DNA of 32,786 nt from assembly GCA_017418585.1 (NCBI GenBank), contig JAFONG010000108.1, forward strand, positions 1-32,786. The letters are read 5' to 3'. The notes beneath the pieces were generated by a model, which worked only from the letters and a program-made list of their open reading frames with translations, did no database searches and was not told where the DNA came from. Made by a program: the position numbers and the translations under genes. This DNA comes from Erysipelotrichaceae bacterium (GTDB taxonomy: Bacteria; Bacillota_I; Bacilli_A; Erysipelotrichales; Erysipelotrichaceae). Of the stretch, positions 1 through 6,868 are shown piece by piece (the first letter of the stretch is position 1; the number at the start of each line of letters is the position of its first letter).

Positions 1-162
1 AGGCTGATCATCGAAAAGATTGAAGCAATTACCCATTGTGAAAACTGCAACCAGAACTACAATACGATCATTTACGGTAAAACATGTCCGCACTGTCAAA
101 GTAAGGATACATATCTCCTTCAGGGTAACGAGTTCATGATCAAGGAGATGGAAGTCATATAA
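1..162 (+). CDS. hypA: HypA-like hydrogenase/urease nickel chaperone, C-terminal part
   Basis: This is the 3' end of a gene that begins before the window, giving 53 residues and then TAA. The visible part is the zinc-ribbon domain: two CxxC pairs (THCENCNQ and KTCPHCQS, near residues 13-16 and 29-32 of the fragment), followed by LLQGNEFMIKEMEVI. That matches the HypA/HybF C-terminus, where the second knuckle is followed by a 'sG.el.I..mev' tail. HypA proteins bind nickel through an N-terminal MHE motif, not visible here, and deliver it to [NiFe]-hydrogenase or urease. It is one of the few plus-strand genes and is closed by its own terminator. The family call rests on the zinc domain only. Confidence 0.8.
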   Translation, partial: RLIIEKIEAITHCENCNQNYNTIIYGKTCPHCQSKDTYLLQGNEFMIKEMEVI

Positions 163-188
163 ACAGGCATTTCAATGCCTGTTTTTTA
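161..188 (+). terminator. Intrinsic terminator after the hypA-like gene
   Basis: An 8-bp stem, ACAGGCAT paired with ATGCCTGT around a TTCA loop, is followed by a run of six T. It starts at the stop codon. The -10 box of the next gene lies only 12 nt after the T-run. Confidence 0.9.
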
Positions 189-199
189 CTGAATCACTG

Positions 200-214
200 T
201 ATAATGCAGTTATG
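200..214 (+). promoter_or_regulatory. -10 box placed for a leaderless HAD-hydrolase transcript
   Basis: A perfect TATAAT at 200-205 is followed by GCAGTT and then ATG at 212. Transcription starting 7 nt after the -10 box would begin on the A of the start codon. There is no Shine-Dalgarno. The -35 region falls in the T-run of the preceding terminator and has no TTGACA-like match. Confidence 0.6.
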
Positions 215-944
215 AAACTGTTTTTCTTCGATATTGACGGAACCTTGGCGGGAAGGCTTTACAGTTCCTGAATCGGCTCAAAACGCCTTAAAACGGCTTA
301 GAAACAAGGATCATCTCGTTTTCATCTGTACCGGAAGACCTGTTTATTATGTCAGAGAACACTTCGGGCAGTATGCGGACGGCTTTATCTGTTTTAACGG
401 CAGGTATACGCTTCTCAATGAAAGTGTTCTTTATGACTGTCCGTTAACACAAGATCAGGTGAAAGAAATCATAGAGAAGCTGGATAGATTGAAAGCCGGG
501 TACACTTTCTTCAATAACGAAGCTTTCTATGAAGGAGGATATCTGGAAGGCAGATATCATGAATTCGATACTTCTGTATTCCCTCTTTACAATTTCAATG
601 TCTGGTTCAACGGATGGGATCATTTTGATCGTATTGAGAGAGAACTGAATGATATTGCCGTGCTGAACAGACACGGGCAGGCTTTTCACGCCGATGCGAC
701 GATCCTGGGAAGCGATAAAGGCGATGCGATATCTCATGTATTGAAGAAACTGAATGTTGATAGAGATGACTCTTATGCCTTTGGAGACGGAAGCAACGAT
801 GTTTCGATGCTGAAGGCAGTCGGACATGGGATCGCCATGGGCAATTCCGTAGAAAAAGTGAAGCAATGTGCGGAATTCGTTACCAAAGACTTCCACGATG
901 ACGGGGTAGCATATGCTCTAAAGGAATACGGATTGATAAAATAA
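212..944 (+). pseudogene. Cof-type HAD phosphatase interrupted by a frameshift near its start
   Basis: From ATG at 212 the reading frame encodes MKLFFFDIDGTLAGR, the HAD motif I with its two catalytic aspartates, then hits TGA at 269-271. The rest of the protein continues in the +1 frame from about 250 to the TAA at 942-944. It starts with FTVPESAQNALKRL and carries motif II (ICTGRP), motif III (the Lys of GSDKGDA) and motif IV (FGDGSNDVSML), with a type IIB cap domain between. The two parts join as expected for Cof/YbjI-family sugar-phosphate phosphatases of about 240 aa. One extra base in the GGCGGGAAGG stretch (247-256) would explain the break. It may be a true pseudogene, a programmed +1 shift, or a sequence error. 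The downstream frame can only start alone at TTG 234, which would lack motif I and so be inactive. Confidence 0.8.
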
Positions 945-970
945 AAAGCTGCATATGCAGCTTTTGTTTT
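944..970. terminator. Bidirectional terminator between the HAD gene and tRNA-Glu
   Basis: A 22-bp perfect palindrome, AAAAGCTGCAT followed by ATGCAGCTTTT (944-965), sits between two convergent units. T-rich tracts flank it in both directions (TTTTGTTTT on +, TTTTTATTTT on -), so it can end both transcripts. Confidence 0.85.
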
Positions 971-973
971 CTA

Positions 974-1049
974 TGGTGATCGGTACGGGATTCGAACCCG
1001 TGAATGTCGCCTTGAGAGGGCGATGTGTTAACCGTTTCACCAACCGACC
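974..1049 (-). tRNA. tRNA-Glu, anticodon CTC
   Basis: The 76-nt reverse complement folds as a full cloverleaf. The acceptor stem is GGTCGGT with ACCGATC (one G-U pair). The anticodon stem is TCGCC/GGCGA around the loop CTCTCAA, giving anticodon CTC, which reads GAG. The T-arm contains CGGGTTCGAATCCCG. The discriminator is A and the CCA end is encoded. The body resembles bacterial tRNA-Glu. It lies 21 nt after rplT and is probably transcribed with the infC operon. The spacer between them (1055-1070) holds an AGAGGC/GCCTCT hairpin without a T-run, perhaps a processing site. Confidence 0.93.
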
Positions 1050-1070
1050 ATAGCAGAGGCTTGAAGCCTC

Positions 1071-1559
1071 TTACTCTTCTACTTTAACAACTTTTTTTCT
1101 CGTTGTCTTCTTTACCGGCTTTTCTTCAGCGTTTTCTGCTTCTTTTTTATCTTCTTTTGCCGGTTTTTCAGCCTTAGGAGCCTTTTCTTCCTTGACCGGT
1201 TTGTCTACCTTGCCCTTTTTGGCGGTTTCACAGATCTTCGCGAAATCTTCCGGATTGCTGATGGCGATCTCGGAAAGCATCTTTCTGTTGACTGTAACTC
1301 CGGCGTTTTTCAGGCCGTTCATCAGTCTGGAATAAGACATTCCGTTCATTCTGGCAGCGGCGTTGATTCTGGCGATCCAGAGCTTCCGCATGTTTCTCTT
1401 GAGCTGTCTTCTGTGGATCCAGGCATATTTCCAGGAATGCATGACCTGCTCATGAGCGGTCTTGTATAACAGGTGTTTGGAACCGAAGTAGCCGGATGCG
1501 TGCTTCAGTACTTTCTTTCTTCTATCTCTTGTAGGAGTTGATCCTTTTACTCTAGACAT
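1071..1559 (-). CDS. rplT: 50S ribosomal protein L20 with charged C-terminal extension
   Basis: L20 binds 23S rRNA early in 50S assembly and represses its own operon in Bacillus. Residues 1-116 are a normal L20 (MSRVKGSTPTRDRRKK start, then HRRQLKRNMRKLWIARINAAARMNGMSYSRLMNGLK). Family members are usually about 118 aa. This one has 162, because residues 117-162 form a low-complexity tail rich in Lys, Glu, Ala and Pro. AGGAGG lies 10 nt before the ATG. It is the last protein gene of infC-rpmI-rplT, 14 nt after rpmI. The assignment is certain, but the role of the tail is unknown. Confidence 0.97.
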   Translation of the reverse strand: MSRVKGSTPTRDRRKKVLKHASGYFGSKHLLYKTAHEQVMHSWKYAWIHRRQLKRNMRKLWIARINAAARMNGMSYSRLMNGLKNAGVTVNRKMLSEIAISNPEDFAKICETAKKGKVDKPVKEEKAPKAEKPAKEDKKEAENAEEKPVKKTTRKKVVKVEE

Positions 1560-1573
1560 TTTCTTCTATCCTC

Positions 1574-1768
1574 CTATCCCTGCAATAACTCTCTGTCTCT
1601 CTTGACATCGGTCTTGTCGACAAGCGATGGCTTGTGGAGATGTTTCTTCTGTTTGTGTGTTTTGTTTGCGGCAAAGTGCGATACGTAGTTGGAATACTTT
1701 CTCAGTTTGCCTGTTCCGGTAACTTTTACTCTCTTGGCAAAAGTCTTTTTTGTCTTCATCTTTGGCAT
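1574..1768 (-). CDS. rpmI: 50S ribosomal protein L35
   Basis: This 64-aa basic protein (MPKMKTKKTFAKRVKVTGTGK..., ending RELLQG) has the standard L35 length and the conserved MPKMKTKK start. It is a small 50S component. AGGAGG precedes the ATG. It sits between infC (14 nt upstream) and rplT in the universally conserved order, so it is expected to share the infC leader control. Confidence 0.97.
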   Translation of the reverse strand: MPKMKTKKTFAKRVKVTGTGKLRKYSNYVSHFAANKTHKQKKHLHKPSLVDKTDVKRDRELLQG

Positions 1769-1782
1769 CTTATCTTCTCCTC

Positions 1783-2307
1783 CTATTTTTTCTTAGGCGC
1801 TAAAACACAAGACATGATGTTCCCTTCAAGCTTAGGTGCTCTTTCTACCGATGATACATCAGAAAGATTCTGTGTGAAATCATTCATGATCTTCATGCCG
1901 ACTTCCTGTCTTGTCATCATTCTTCCTCTGAAACGCATGTCGATCTTGACTTTCATCCCCGATTCAAGCCATTTTCTGGCCTGTTTCATCTTGGTTTCAA
2001 AGTCATGCGTATCGATTACAGGCGATAGACGTAAAGGCTTCATCTCTGTGGTCTGCTGGTTCTTTCTGGCTTCCTTGGCCTTTTTCTGCGCTTCAAAACG
2101 ATACTTGCCGTAGTCCAGTATCTTACATACCGGAGGCTGCGCGTTTGGCGCTACACAGAGCAGATCCAGATCTTCGTCATAAGCTTTCTCTAATGCCTCG
2201 TTACGAGACATTACACCCAGTTGGCTCCCGTCAGGGCCGATGACCATTACTTCTTTGAAACGGATATTCTCGTTTACGATGTCATCATTAGAACGTTTTC
2301 TTGTTAT
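1783..2307 (-). CDS. infC: Translation initiation factor IF-3 with AUA start codon
   Basis: IF3 binds the 30S subunit and proofreads the start codon and initiator tRNA. The first ATG in frame (2247) gives only 154 aa and cuts into the N-terminal domain. Extending 20 codons upstream adds TRKRSNDDIVNENIRFKEV, which matches the conserved IF3 N-terminus. It reaches an ATA codon (2305-2307) with GGGGGT, complementary to the anti-Shine-Dalgarno, 8 nt before it. That gives 174 aa, the usual family length. No ATG, GTG or TTG is suitably placed. Rare AUU/AUC/AUA starts on infC are a known device by which IF3 represses its own synthesis. The C-terminal domain (RLSPVIDTHDFETKMKQARKWL, RFRGRMMTRQEVG) is intact. 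Confidence 0.93.
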   Translation of the reverse strand: MTRKRSNDDIVNENIRFKEVMVIGPDGSQLGVMSRNEALEKAYDEDLDLLCVAPNAQPPVCKILDYGKYRFEAQKKAKEARKNQQTTEMKPLRLSPVIDTHDFETKMKQARKWLESGMKVKIDMRFRGRMMTRQEVGMKIMNDFTQNLSDVSSVERAPKLEGNIMSCVLAPKKK

Positions 2308-2312
2308 AGTTT

Positions 2313-2478
2313 TATACCCCCATTTTTAAATAAAAAGTGAGACAAGGCCCACTTAAATATCGTTACATTCGTAGCAATATACCCAGGTTCTTTTGAACTT
2401 CAGGTGAGAAGCGGCCTTCTTCTTTCTACATCCTTTTTATTACTCAATTATTTAAACATAAAAGCTTTTAATAGTCAA
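2313..2478 (-). promoter_or_regulatory. infC operon promoter and leader with attenuator
   Basis: TTGACT (2473-2478) and TTAAAT (2450-2455) are separated by exactly 17 nt, giving a start near 2443 and a leader of about 135 nt. The leader holds small hairpins. It then has a stem of AAGTGGG with TCTCACTT followed by TTTTTATTT (about 2324-2354), just before the infC ribosome binding site at 2313-2320. A terminator between promoter and gene suggests attenuation. In Firmicutes the infC-rpmI-rplT leader is commonly an L20-binding autoregulatory element. I infer that here from position and structure, not from a covariance match. Confidence 0.65.
2324..2354 (-). terminator. Attenuator terminator in the infC leader
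   Basis: A 7-bp stem (AAGTGGG with TCTCACTT, one G-U pair, loop CCTTG) runs straight into a T-rich tract, and the infC Shine-Dalgarno follows it. Confidence 0.7.
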
Positions 2479-2487
2479 CAGAAATAT

Positions 2488-2946
2488 TCATAGATCCACT
2501 CTTTCGGCCCGGATCGATCCGTCATCATAGAAATAGACTCTGGCGTAGCATGGCGAGGTGAGATCGCGGTTGTAGAAGGTGCTGCCGGGATTGATGAAAC
2601 GGATGCCGGAATAGACCTTATCCGTAAACATGTGGGTATGACCGAAAAAGACGACGTCGACATGTTCATTGCGGGCTTTTCTGACGAAATGATCCATCTG
2701 GTATGTATAGCCGTGTCCGTGGATCAGAAGAATGCGGTGTCCTCCGATCTCCAGAATCAGCTGTTTCGGAAAATCATAATTCCAGTCGTTGTTTCCTTCG
2801 ATACTGACGAAAGGCCTGATCTCATCAGGTGAAAACTGTGAATCTCCGCAATGCAGATAATAATCACAGGCCGGATTCTCGGATAACACCTGCTGCAGGG
2901 AATCCATGTCTCCGTGATTATCCGAACACAGACATATTTTCAGCAT
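2488..2946 (-). CDS. YfcE/MJ0936-family metallophosphoesterase
   Basis: This 152-aa protein is a single calcineurin-like phosphoesterase domain. Metal ligands are visible in order: CSDNHGD near residues 7-13, HCGDS near 32, GNND near 52, HGH near 76 and FGHTHM near 101, with a terminal NPGS. This is the YfcE/YsnB subfamily of small metal-dependent phosphodiesterases, whose natural substrate is usually unknown. The ATG overlaps the end of trmL by 7 nt, so translation is probably coupled. In Bacillus the homologue (ysnB) adjoins rdgB and rph, which agrees with rdgB lying in this same cluster. Confidence 0.88.
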   Translation of the reverse strand: MLKICLCSDNHGDMDSLQQVLSENPACDYYLHCGDSQFSPDEIRPFVSIEGNNDWNYDFPKQLILEIGGHRILLIHGHGYTYQMDHFVRKARNEHVDVVFFGHTHMFTDKVYSGIRFINPGSTFYNRDLTSPCYARVYFYDDGSIRAERVDL

Positions 2947-3446
2947 CTTAACAGAAAGTCCGCTCCTTTTAGCGTTTCTCTATCGCTTAAATCGGAAAAA
3001 CCGATCTGTCTCATACATTCATACGCACCAATGGCGACGCAGTTGGAAAGATTCAGGCTTCTGGCATCCTTGCGCATCGGAATACGGTAGCAGTCTTCCA
3101 GATTCTCTTTCAGGATCTTTTTATCGATACCAGTGGATTCTTTTCCGAATACAAGGTATATGTCCCTATCTTTGTCAAATACGCATTCATTGAAGTTTTT
3201 CATGCCGTAACGGGTAAAAAAGACAAACTGTCCCTCTTTTCCTTTCTTAAATGTTTTCCAGTCGGGATAGATCTGATAATCCAGATCTGCGATGTAGTCC
3301 ATTCCGCTTCTTCTTATGTGTTTTTCATCCAGAGAGAAACCCAAGGGTTCGATCAGATGCAGTTTCATCTCAAAAACGGAGCAGGTACGCATGATGTTTC
3401 CGGTATTCTGCGGAATTTCCGGCTCATAGAGTACGACGTTGATCAT
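2940..3446 (-). CDS. trmL: tRNA (cytidine34-2'-O)-methyltransferase, TrmL/CspR family
   Basis: A 168-aa SPOUT methyltransferase of the small TrmL type, which 2'-O-methylates the wobble base of tRNA-Leu isoacceptors. MINVVLYEPEIPQNTGNIMRT is the family N-terminus. LVFGKESTG (SAM knot) and MRKDARSLNLSN (motif 3) follow. I start it at ATG 3446 because the family begins there, AAGGA lies 7 nt upstream, and this ATG overlaps the TGA of the membrane protein gene upstream (ATGA). A longer open frame to 3596 has no homology and antisenses the DUF1461 gene. Confidence 0.93.
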   Translation of the reverse strand: MINVVLYEPEIPQNTGNIMRTCSVFEMKLHLIEPLGFSLDEKHIRRSGMDYIADLDYQIYPDWKTFKKGKEGQFVFFTRYGMKNFNECVFDKDRDIYLVFGKESTGIDKKILKENLEDCYRIPMRKDARSLNLSNCVAIGAYECMRQIGFSDLSDRETLKGADFLLRC

Positions 3447-4144
3447 GCGGATTTCCTTTTTACGAACAGCCGATATAAAACGATCGGAGATAAGAGCAGT
3501 ATGAAGAAAGTGACGGTGATCGTTATGACCAGATGATTGAAGAATTCCGGCGGTACGATCATGATCAGGATGTCTTTTCTTAGATCCAGGATCCACAGGT
3601 CATTCCCGGCAAAGAAAACATGATGGAAAGCGGTCCAGAAGGAATCGAAGTCGATCAGGATCCATGATCCCAGTACGGCCAGAAACAGGAGCCCGTATTT
3701 CAGTACTTTCTTATAGCTGCAGTACAGATCGCTCAACGGATATTTCTTGATCAGATAGAATACGGCATATCCGAGTATGATCAGCAGGGATATGACCCAA
3801 AGACGGTTGGCAGCCAGATTGAGATTTCTTACATCTACCATGTGGGCTTTCTCATCGTCGGTATAGACTTCACGCATCTCCCCTTTTACCTTCATCTGCA
3901 GGTCAAGACTGGCGTCCTTGTCGTTTAGGTATGCCAATGTAAAGGCGGTAAGATCTTTCAGCTGATCATCGGTAATGCCGATGTGTTCGGAAATAGACTT
4001 GCCGTAAAGCGTCAGCTTAGCGTGTTCACTGTCATAGAAAGCCTGATTAAAGCTCCAGAAATGTACCGCTGTAATCAGGAAAAACAGGATAAGTGCCAGT
4101 GAGGCAACGATTGAAAACGTCTGTCTAAAGTCTTTCTTTTGCAT
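3443..4144 (-). CDS. DUF1461 (TIGR01906-type) integral membrane protein
   Basis: The 233-aa protein has four predicted membrane segments, near residues 11-28, 113-132, 145-163 and 203-225. The large region after the first helix carries HMVDVRNL before the second. The loop between helices 3 and 4 holds FHHVFFAGNDLWILD and MIVPPEFF. This topology and the two motifs are typical of DUF1461, a family of unknown function in Gram-positives. It overlaps the 3' end of rdgB by 20 nt and couples to trmL by an ATGA overlap, so it belongs to the rdgB operon. Confidence 0.8.
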   Translation of the reverse strand: MQKKDFRQTFSIVASLALILFFLITAVHFWSFNQAFYDSEHAKLTLYGKSISEHIGITDDQLKDLTAFTLAYLNDKDASLDLQMKVKGEMREVYTDDEKAHMVDVRNLNLAANRLWVISLLIILGYAVFYLIKKYPLSDLYCSYKKVLKYGLLFLAVLGSWILIDFDSFWTAFHHVFFAGNDLWILDLRKDILIMIVPPEFFNHLVITITVTFFILLLSPIVLYRLFVKRKSA

Positions 4145-4715
4145 CTGATATCCATTTCTTCAGGGCTTTAGCCCGGTGCGAGTATTCGTTTTTATAGTCG
4201 GCGCCCAGCTGCGCTTCGGTCTTATTGAATTCGGGGATCAGAAAGATCGGATCATAGCCGAATCCCTCGTGTCCGGCTTTTGCATAGGCGATCTGTCCTG
4301 CATTGATTCCTTCATACTCGAAAATCTCTCCGTTTTTATCGATAAAGCACATGCAGTCGACAAACCGTGCGCCTCTGTTTTTCACACCTTTCATCAGTTC
4401 CAGGACATAATCGCATTTTTGGTCGTAGTTCAATCCATGCAGAAAACGGGCGGAGTGAATGCCCGGGTTGCCGTTAAGATAATCGATACAGATCCCGGAA
4501 TCATCGGCGATAGTCGGTAAATGAAAACGGTCATAGTAGAACCTGGCCTTGATTCTGGCGTTTTCCGCAAAAGTCCTGCCGTTTTCGACAGGTTCTTCTT
4601 TGCAGTCAAAGTCTTTCGGACAGACAAGTTCTATCTCGATCCGGTTTCTTTTCAGTATGTCGGCGATCTCTTCGATCTTATGTCCGTTGTTGGAAGCAAT
4701 AAAAAGCTTTTTCAT
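4125..4715 (-). CDS. rdgB: XTP/dITP diphosphatase (non-canonical purine NTP pyrophosphatase)
   Basis: RdgB/HAM1 hydrolyses dITP, XTP and ITP to monophosphates, keeping deaminated purines out of DNA and RNA. The 196-aa length is normal. Visible motifs are the N-terminal FIASNNGHK phosphate-binding loop (residues 5-13), TIADDSGICID (about 68-78) with the catalytic Asp pair, HEGFGYDPIF and the C-terminal SHRAKAL. It is the first gene of the rdgB-DUF1461-trmL-phosphoesterase operon. No Shine-Dalgarno precedes the ATG; a TATAAT lies 8 nt upstream, suggesting a leaderless message. Confidence 0.96.
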   Translation of the reverse strand: MKKLFIASNNGHKIEEIADILKRNRIEIELVCPKDFDCKEEPVENGRTFAENARIKARFYYDRFHLPTIADDSGICIDYLNGNPGIHSARFLHGLNYDQKCDYVLELMKGVKNRGARFVDCMCFIDKNGEIFEYEGINAGQIAYAKAGHEGFGYDPIFLIPEFNKTEAQLGADYKNEYSHRAKALKKWISDAKERL

Positions 4716-4754
4716 ATGCTCAAATTATAATATGAACGGTATACTCCATACAAT
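4716..4754 (-). promoter_or_regulatory. rdgB promoter placed for a leaderless transcript
   Basis: A perfect TATAAT (4724-4729) is followed by only 8 nt before the rdgB ATG, which predicts a 5' leader of about 2 nt. A TTGTAT lies 18 nt upstream as a possible -35. Confidence 0.55.
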
Positions 4755-4757
4755 CGC

Positions 4758-5690
4758 TCAGATCGTAAATTTCTCGATGATCTTCTGTACCAGCGGGTTT
4801 CTGATGACATCGGAATTGTTGAACTCAACGAAGCCGATCTGTCCGACGTCTTTCAGTCTGTTACGCGCCGCAATCAGGCCGCTGTTTGCCTTATTGATAT
4901 TCAGGTCAATCTGAGTGATGTCGCCGTTAACGATCATTTTGGAGTTGAACCCCAGTCTGGTCAGAAACATCAGCATCTGCTTATCGGTCGTATTCTGGGC
5001 TTCGTCGAGAATGATGAAGGCTTCATTCAGTGTACGACCCCTCATGTATGCCAGAGGAATGACTTCAATGATACCCTTCTCGATCATCTTGTCTTTCTGT
5101 TCGCTGCCCAGGATGCTGTCAAGCGCATCGTATATAGGCATCAGATACGGATCTATCTTCTCTTTCAGATCTCCCGGCAGAAAGCCCAGCGATTCGCCTG
5201 CTTCGACCGCAGGTCTGGTGATGATGATCTTGTTTACGGTCCCCTTTTTTAGATAGTTTACCGCCAGAAGAACAGCCAGGAAGGTCTTTCCCGTTCCGGC
5301 AGGACCGATGCAGAAGACAAGGTCGTTGTTTTTGACCTGGGATACCAGTTCATGCTGATTGGCCGTCTTGCAGCGGAAAGGCTTCCCACTATTGGAGTAT
5401 GCTATGACCTTGTTATGAAAATCATTGTTTTCAAGGGAATTCAAAGACAGAAAAGACTGCTTGATGAAATCATAGTCTACGCTGTTTTTTCTGCTCTCTC
5501 TGACGATCTGATCCATGTGCCTGATAAACTTCGCCGACATGTCTTCGTCATCGCTAAGCAGCTTAAAACAATTGTCGCGGTAGACGATGCCGCAGCCGTA
5601 GAGTTCCTCCATAAGATTCAGATTCTCATCGTTCACTCCGACGATATTCTGAATCTGTTCCTGATTCAGGTCGGTAAATACATATTCCAT
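4758..5690 (-). CDS. phoH: PhoH-family ATPase (YbeZ-like)
   Basis: A 310-aa PhoH/YbeZ protein. An N-terminal nucleic-acid-binding-like segment precedes the P-loop ATPase domain. Walker A is GPAGTGKT at residues 129-136. ITRPAVEAGESLGFLPGDLKEK is the PhoH signature, and Walker B is FIILDEAQNTT near 230. VNGDITQIDL is also characteristic. PhoH proteins are ATPases linked to RNA metabolism and usually partner with the rRNA endonuclease YbeY, which is not adjacent here. AAGGA precedes the start, 5 nt after the sugar kinase, so the two form an operon. Confidence 0.94.
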   Translation of the reverse strand: MEYVFTDLNQEQIQNIVGVNDENLNLMEELYGCGIVYRDNCFKLLSDDEDMSAKFIRHMDQIVRESRKNSVDYDFIKQSFLSLNSLENNDFHNKVIAYSNSGKPFRCKTANQHELVSQVKNNDLVFCIGPAGTGKTFLAVLLAVNYLKKGTVNKIIITRPAVEAGESLGFLPGDLKEKIDPYLMPIYDALDSILGSEQKDKMIEKGIIEVIPLAYMRGRTLNEAFIILDEAQNTTDKQMLMFLTRLGFNSKMIVNGDITQIDLNINKANSGLIAARNRLKDVGQIGFVEFNNSDVIRNPLVQKIIEKFTI

Positions 5691-5694
5691 AGTT

Positions 5695-6588
5695 TTAATC
5701 CTTCTCTAATTCTTTATCCAGCCATGTGCTTGCGCCTGCAAATGTGCAGGCTTTGCCGCCAAACAGATTGGCTACGCGAATGCACTCCTCAATCGGTTTA
5801 TTCTCGGAGAGACTTTTGATAAATCCTGCTACAAAGCTGTCTCCCGCTCCGGTCGTATCGATGACCTGACATTGTCCGGCCGGATAATATCGTCCATCGT
5901 AATAAGCGCCCCTGGATCCGCACTTGACGATTACATGTCCTGCACCCATCTCTTTTATTTCTGAAGCGGCATCTTCCATTCTTCCTGTTGCGCTTAACAT
6001 TTCCGCTTCCATCTGATTGCAGAAAAAGTAATCGACATGTTTTAGGAATGTGAATCTGCTGATCGTTCTGATCTCTTTCGGCGTTGAGCAGTCGCAGCAC
6101 ACCGTTATCCCTCTCTGTTTCAGTTCCGCAAACAGCTTATCAAGAGACGGGATATCCAGATACGGAGATATAAACAGAGATGCCAGACAGGCGATCCGGC
6201 AGTCGTCGTCTATGACGATATCTGTCGCTTTCAGTTTCTTGATACTGCCATCGTTAACGCCGACAAAGTAGCGTTCTCCTTCTCTGTCGATCAGAACGAC
6301 AGAGAGATAAGTGAAAATATCATCCCTGAGAATATCCGGATTGTATCCGATGCCTTCTTTGTCCAGCTTGTTTCTGATCCATCTGCCGTTTTCATCGTTT
6401 CCCAGCACGGTGATCAGCTTTACATCGCATCCGAAATGTTTCAGAACTATGCTTTCATTGAAAGCGTCCCCTCCATATAAGGTAAAGATCCTGTCTGCCT
6501 TATAGTTTCCGTTAAAAAACTCTTCTTTATCTACGCCCTGAACAAGCAGATCGACGCAGGCGGCACCAAATACGTTTATCTTCGCCAT
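5695..6588 (-). CDS. PfkB-family carbohydrate kinase
   Basis: The 297-aa protein has the ribokinase fold. An N-terminal glycine pair is present in LYGGDAFNESIVLKHFG (substrate binding, near residues 37-53). The C-terminal PfkB signature DTTGAGDSFVAGF carries the catalytic Asp of GAGD near residue 247. These kinases phosphorylate sugars or nucleosides such as fructose or ribose. The motifs do not fix the substrate; fructokinase and ribokinase are both possible. No sugar transporter or regulator is adjacent, and it pairs with phoH. The ATG has no Shine-Dalgarno, with a TATAAT 9 nt upstream. Confidence 0.88.
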   Translation of the reverse strand: MAKINVFGAACVDLLVQGVDKEEFFNGNYKADRIFTLYGGDAFNESIVLKHFGCDVKLITVLGNDENGRWIRNKLDKEGIGYNPDILRDDIFTYLSVVLIDREGERYFVGVNDGSIKKLKATDIVIDDDCRIACLASLFISPYLDIPSLDKLFAELKQRGITVCCDCSTPKEIRTISRFTFLKHVDYFFCNQMEAEMLSATGRMEDAASEIKEMGAGHVIVKCGSRGAYYDGRYYPAGQCQVIDTTGAGDSFVAGFIKSLSENKPIEECIRVANLFGGKACTFAGASTWLDKELEKD

Positions 6589-6603
6589 ATCAATTCTATT
6601 ATA
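6589..6603 (-). promoter_or_regulatory. -10 box placed for a near-leaderless PfkB-kinase transcript
   Basis: A perfect TATAAT (6598-6603) lies 9 nt before the ATG, predicting a leader of about 3 nt. No Shine-Dalgarno is present and no clear -35. It follows the rpsU terminator. Confidence 0.5.
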
Positions 6604-6631
6604 CAGGGAATGCTCAACTGTTTGATATCGG

Positions 6632-6660
6632 ATAAAAAGAAAATCAGCATCAGCTGATTT
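6632..6660 (-). terminator. rpsU terminator
   Basis: The stem AAATCAGC with GCTGATTT (loop TGAT) overlaps the rpsU stop codon and is followed by TCTTTTTAT. Confidence 0.9.
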
Positions 6661-6838
6661 ACTTGGATCTTCTCAGTTTCCTGGCATTTTCTCTTTTCAG
6701 TCTCTTCTTAATGCCCGGTTTTACGTAATACTCTCTTTTTCTGACTTCAAGAAGCGTGCCATTACGAGAAACCTGTCTCTTAAAACGACGCAGTGCATCA
6801 TCGAGCTGTTCGTTTTCTTTAACGATAACTTTTGCCAT
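6659..6838 (-). CDS. rpsU: 30S ribosomal protein S21
   Basis: A 59-aa basic protein reading MAKVIVKENEQLDDALRRFK, then RQVSRNGTLLEVRKREYYVKP and a Lys/Arg-rich tail. This is the complete S21, a small-subunit protein near the anti-Shine-Dalgarno region that helps mRNA selection. The ribosome binding site AAAGGAGGTGA is the strongest in the window. It is monocistronic, with its own -10 (TATAAT, 6869-6874) and its own terminator. In Bacillus rpsU is paired with yqeY, which is absent here. Confidence 0.96.
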   Translation of the reverse strand: MAKVIVKENEQLDDALRRFKRQVSRNGTLLEVRKREYYVKPGIKKRLKRENARKLRRSK

Positions 6839-6868
6839 AATTTCACCTCCTTTTGTCGCAACAGTTAA

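Noticed and set aside
234..944. An intact 236-aa HAD protein starting at TTG 234
   Set aside because: It would lack the catalytic motif I, which is present just upstream in another frame. The break is better described as a frameshift.
1055..1070. A terminator between rplT and tRNA-Glu
   Set aside because: The AGAGGC/GCCTCT hairpin lacks a T-run, so read-through into the tRNA is more likely.
2940..3596. A 218-aa extended trmL
   Set aside because: The extra 50 residues are the antisense-like reading of the DUF1461 gene, and the ATG at 3446 has a Shine-Dalgarno and an ATGA overlap.
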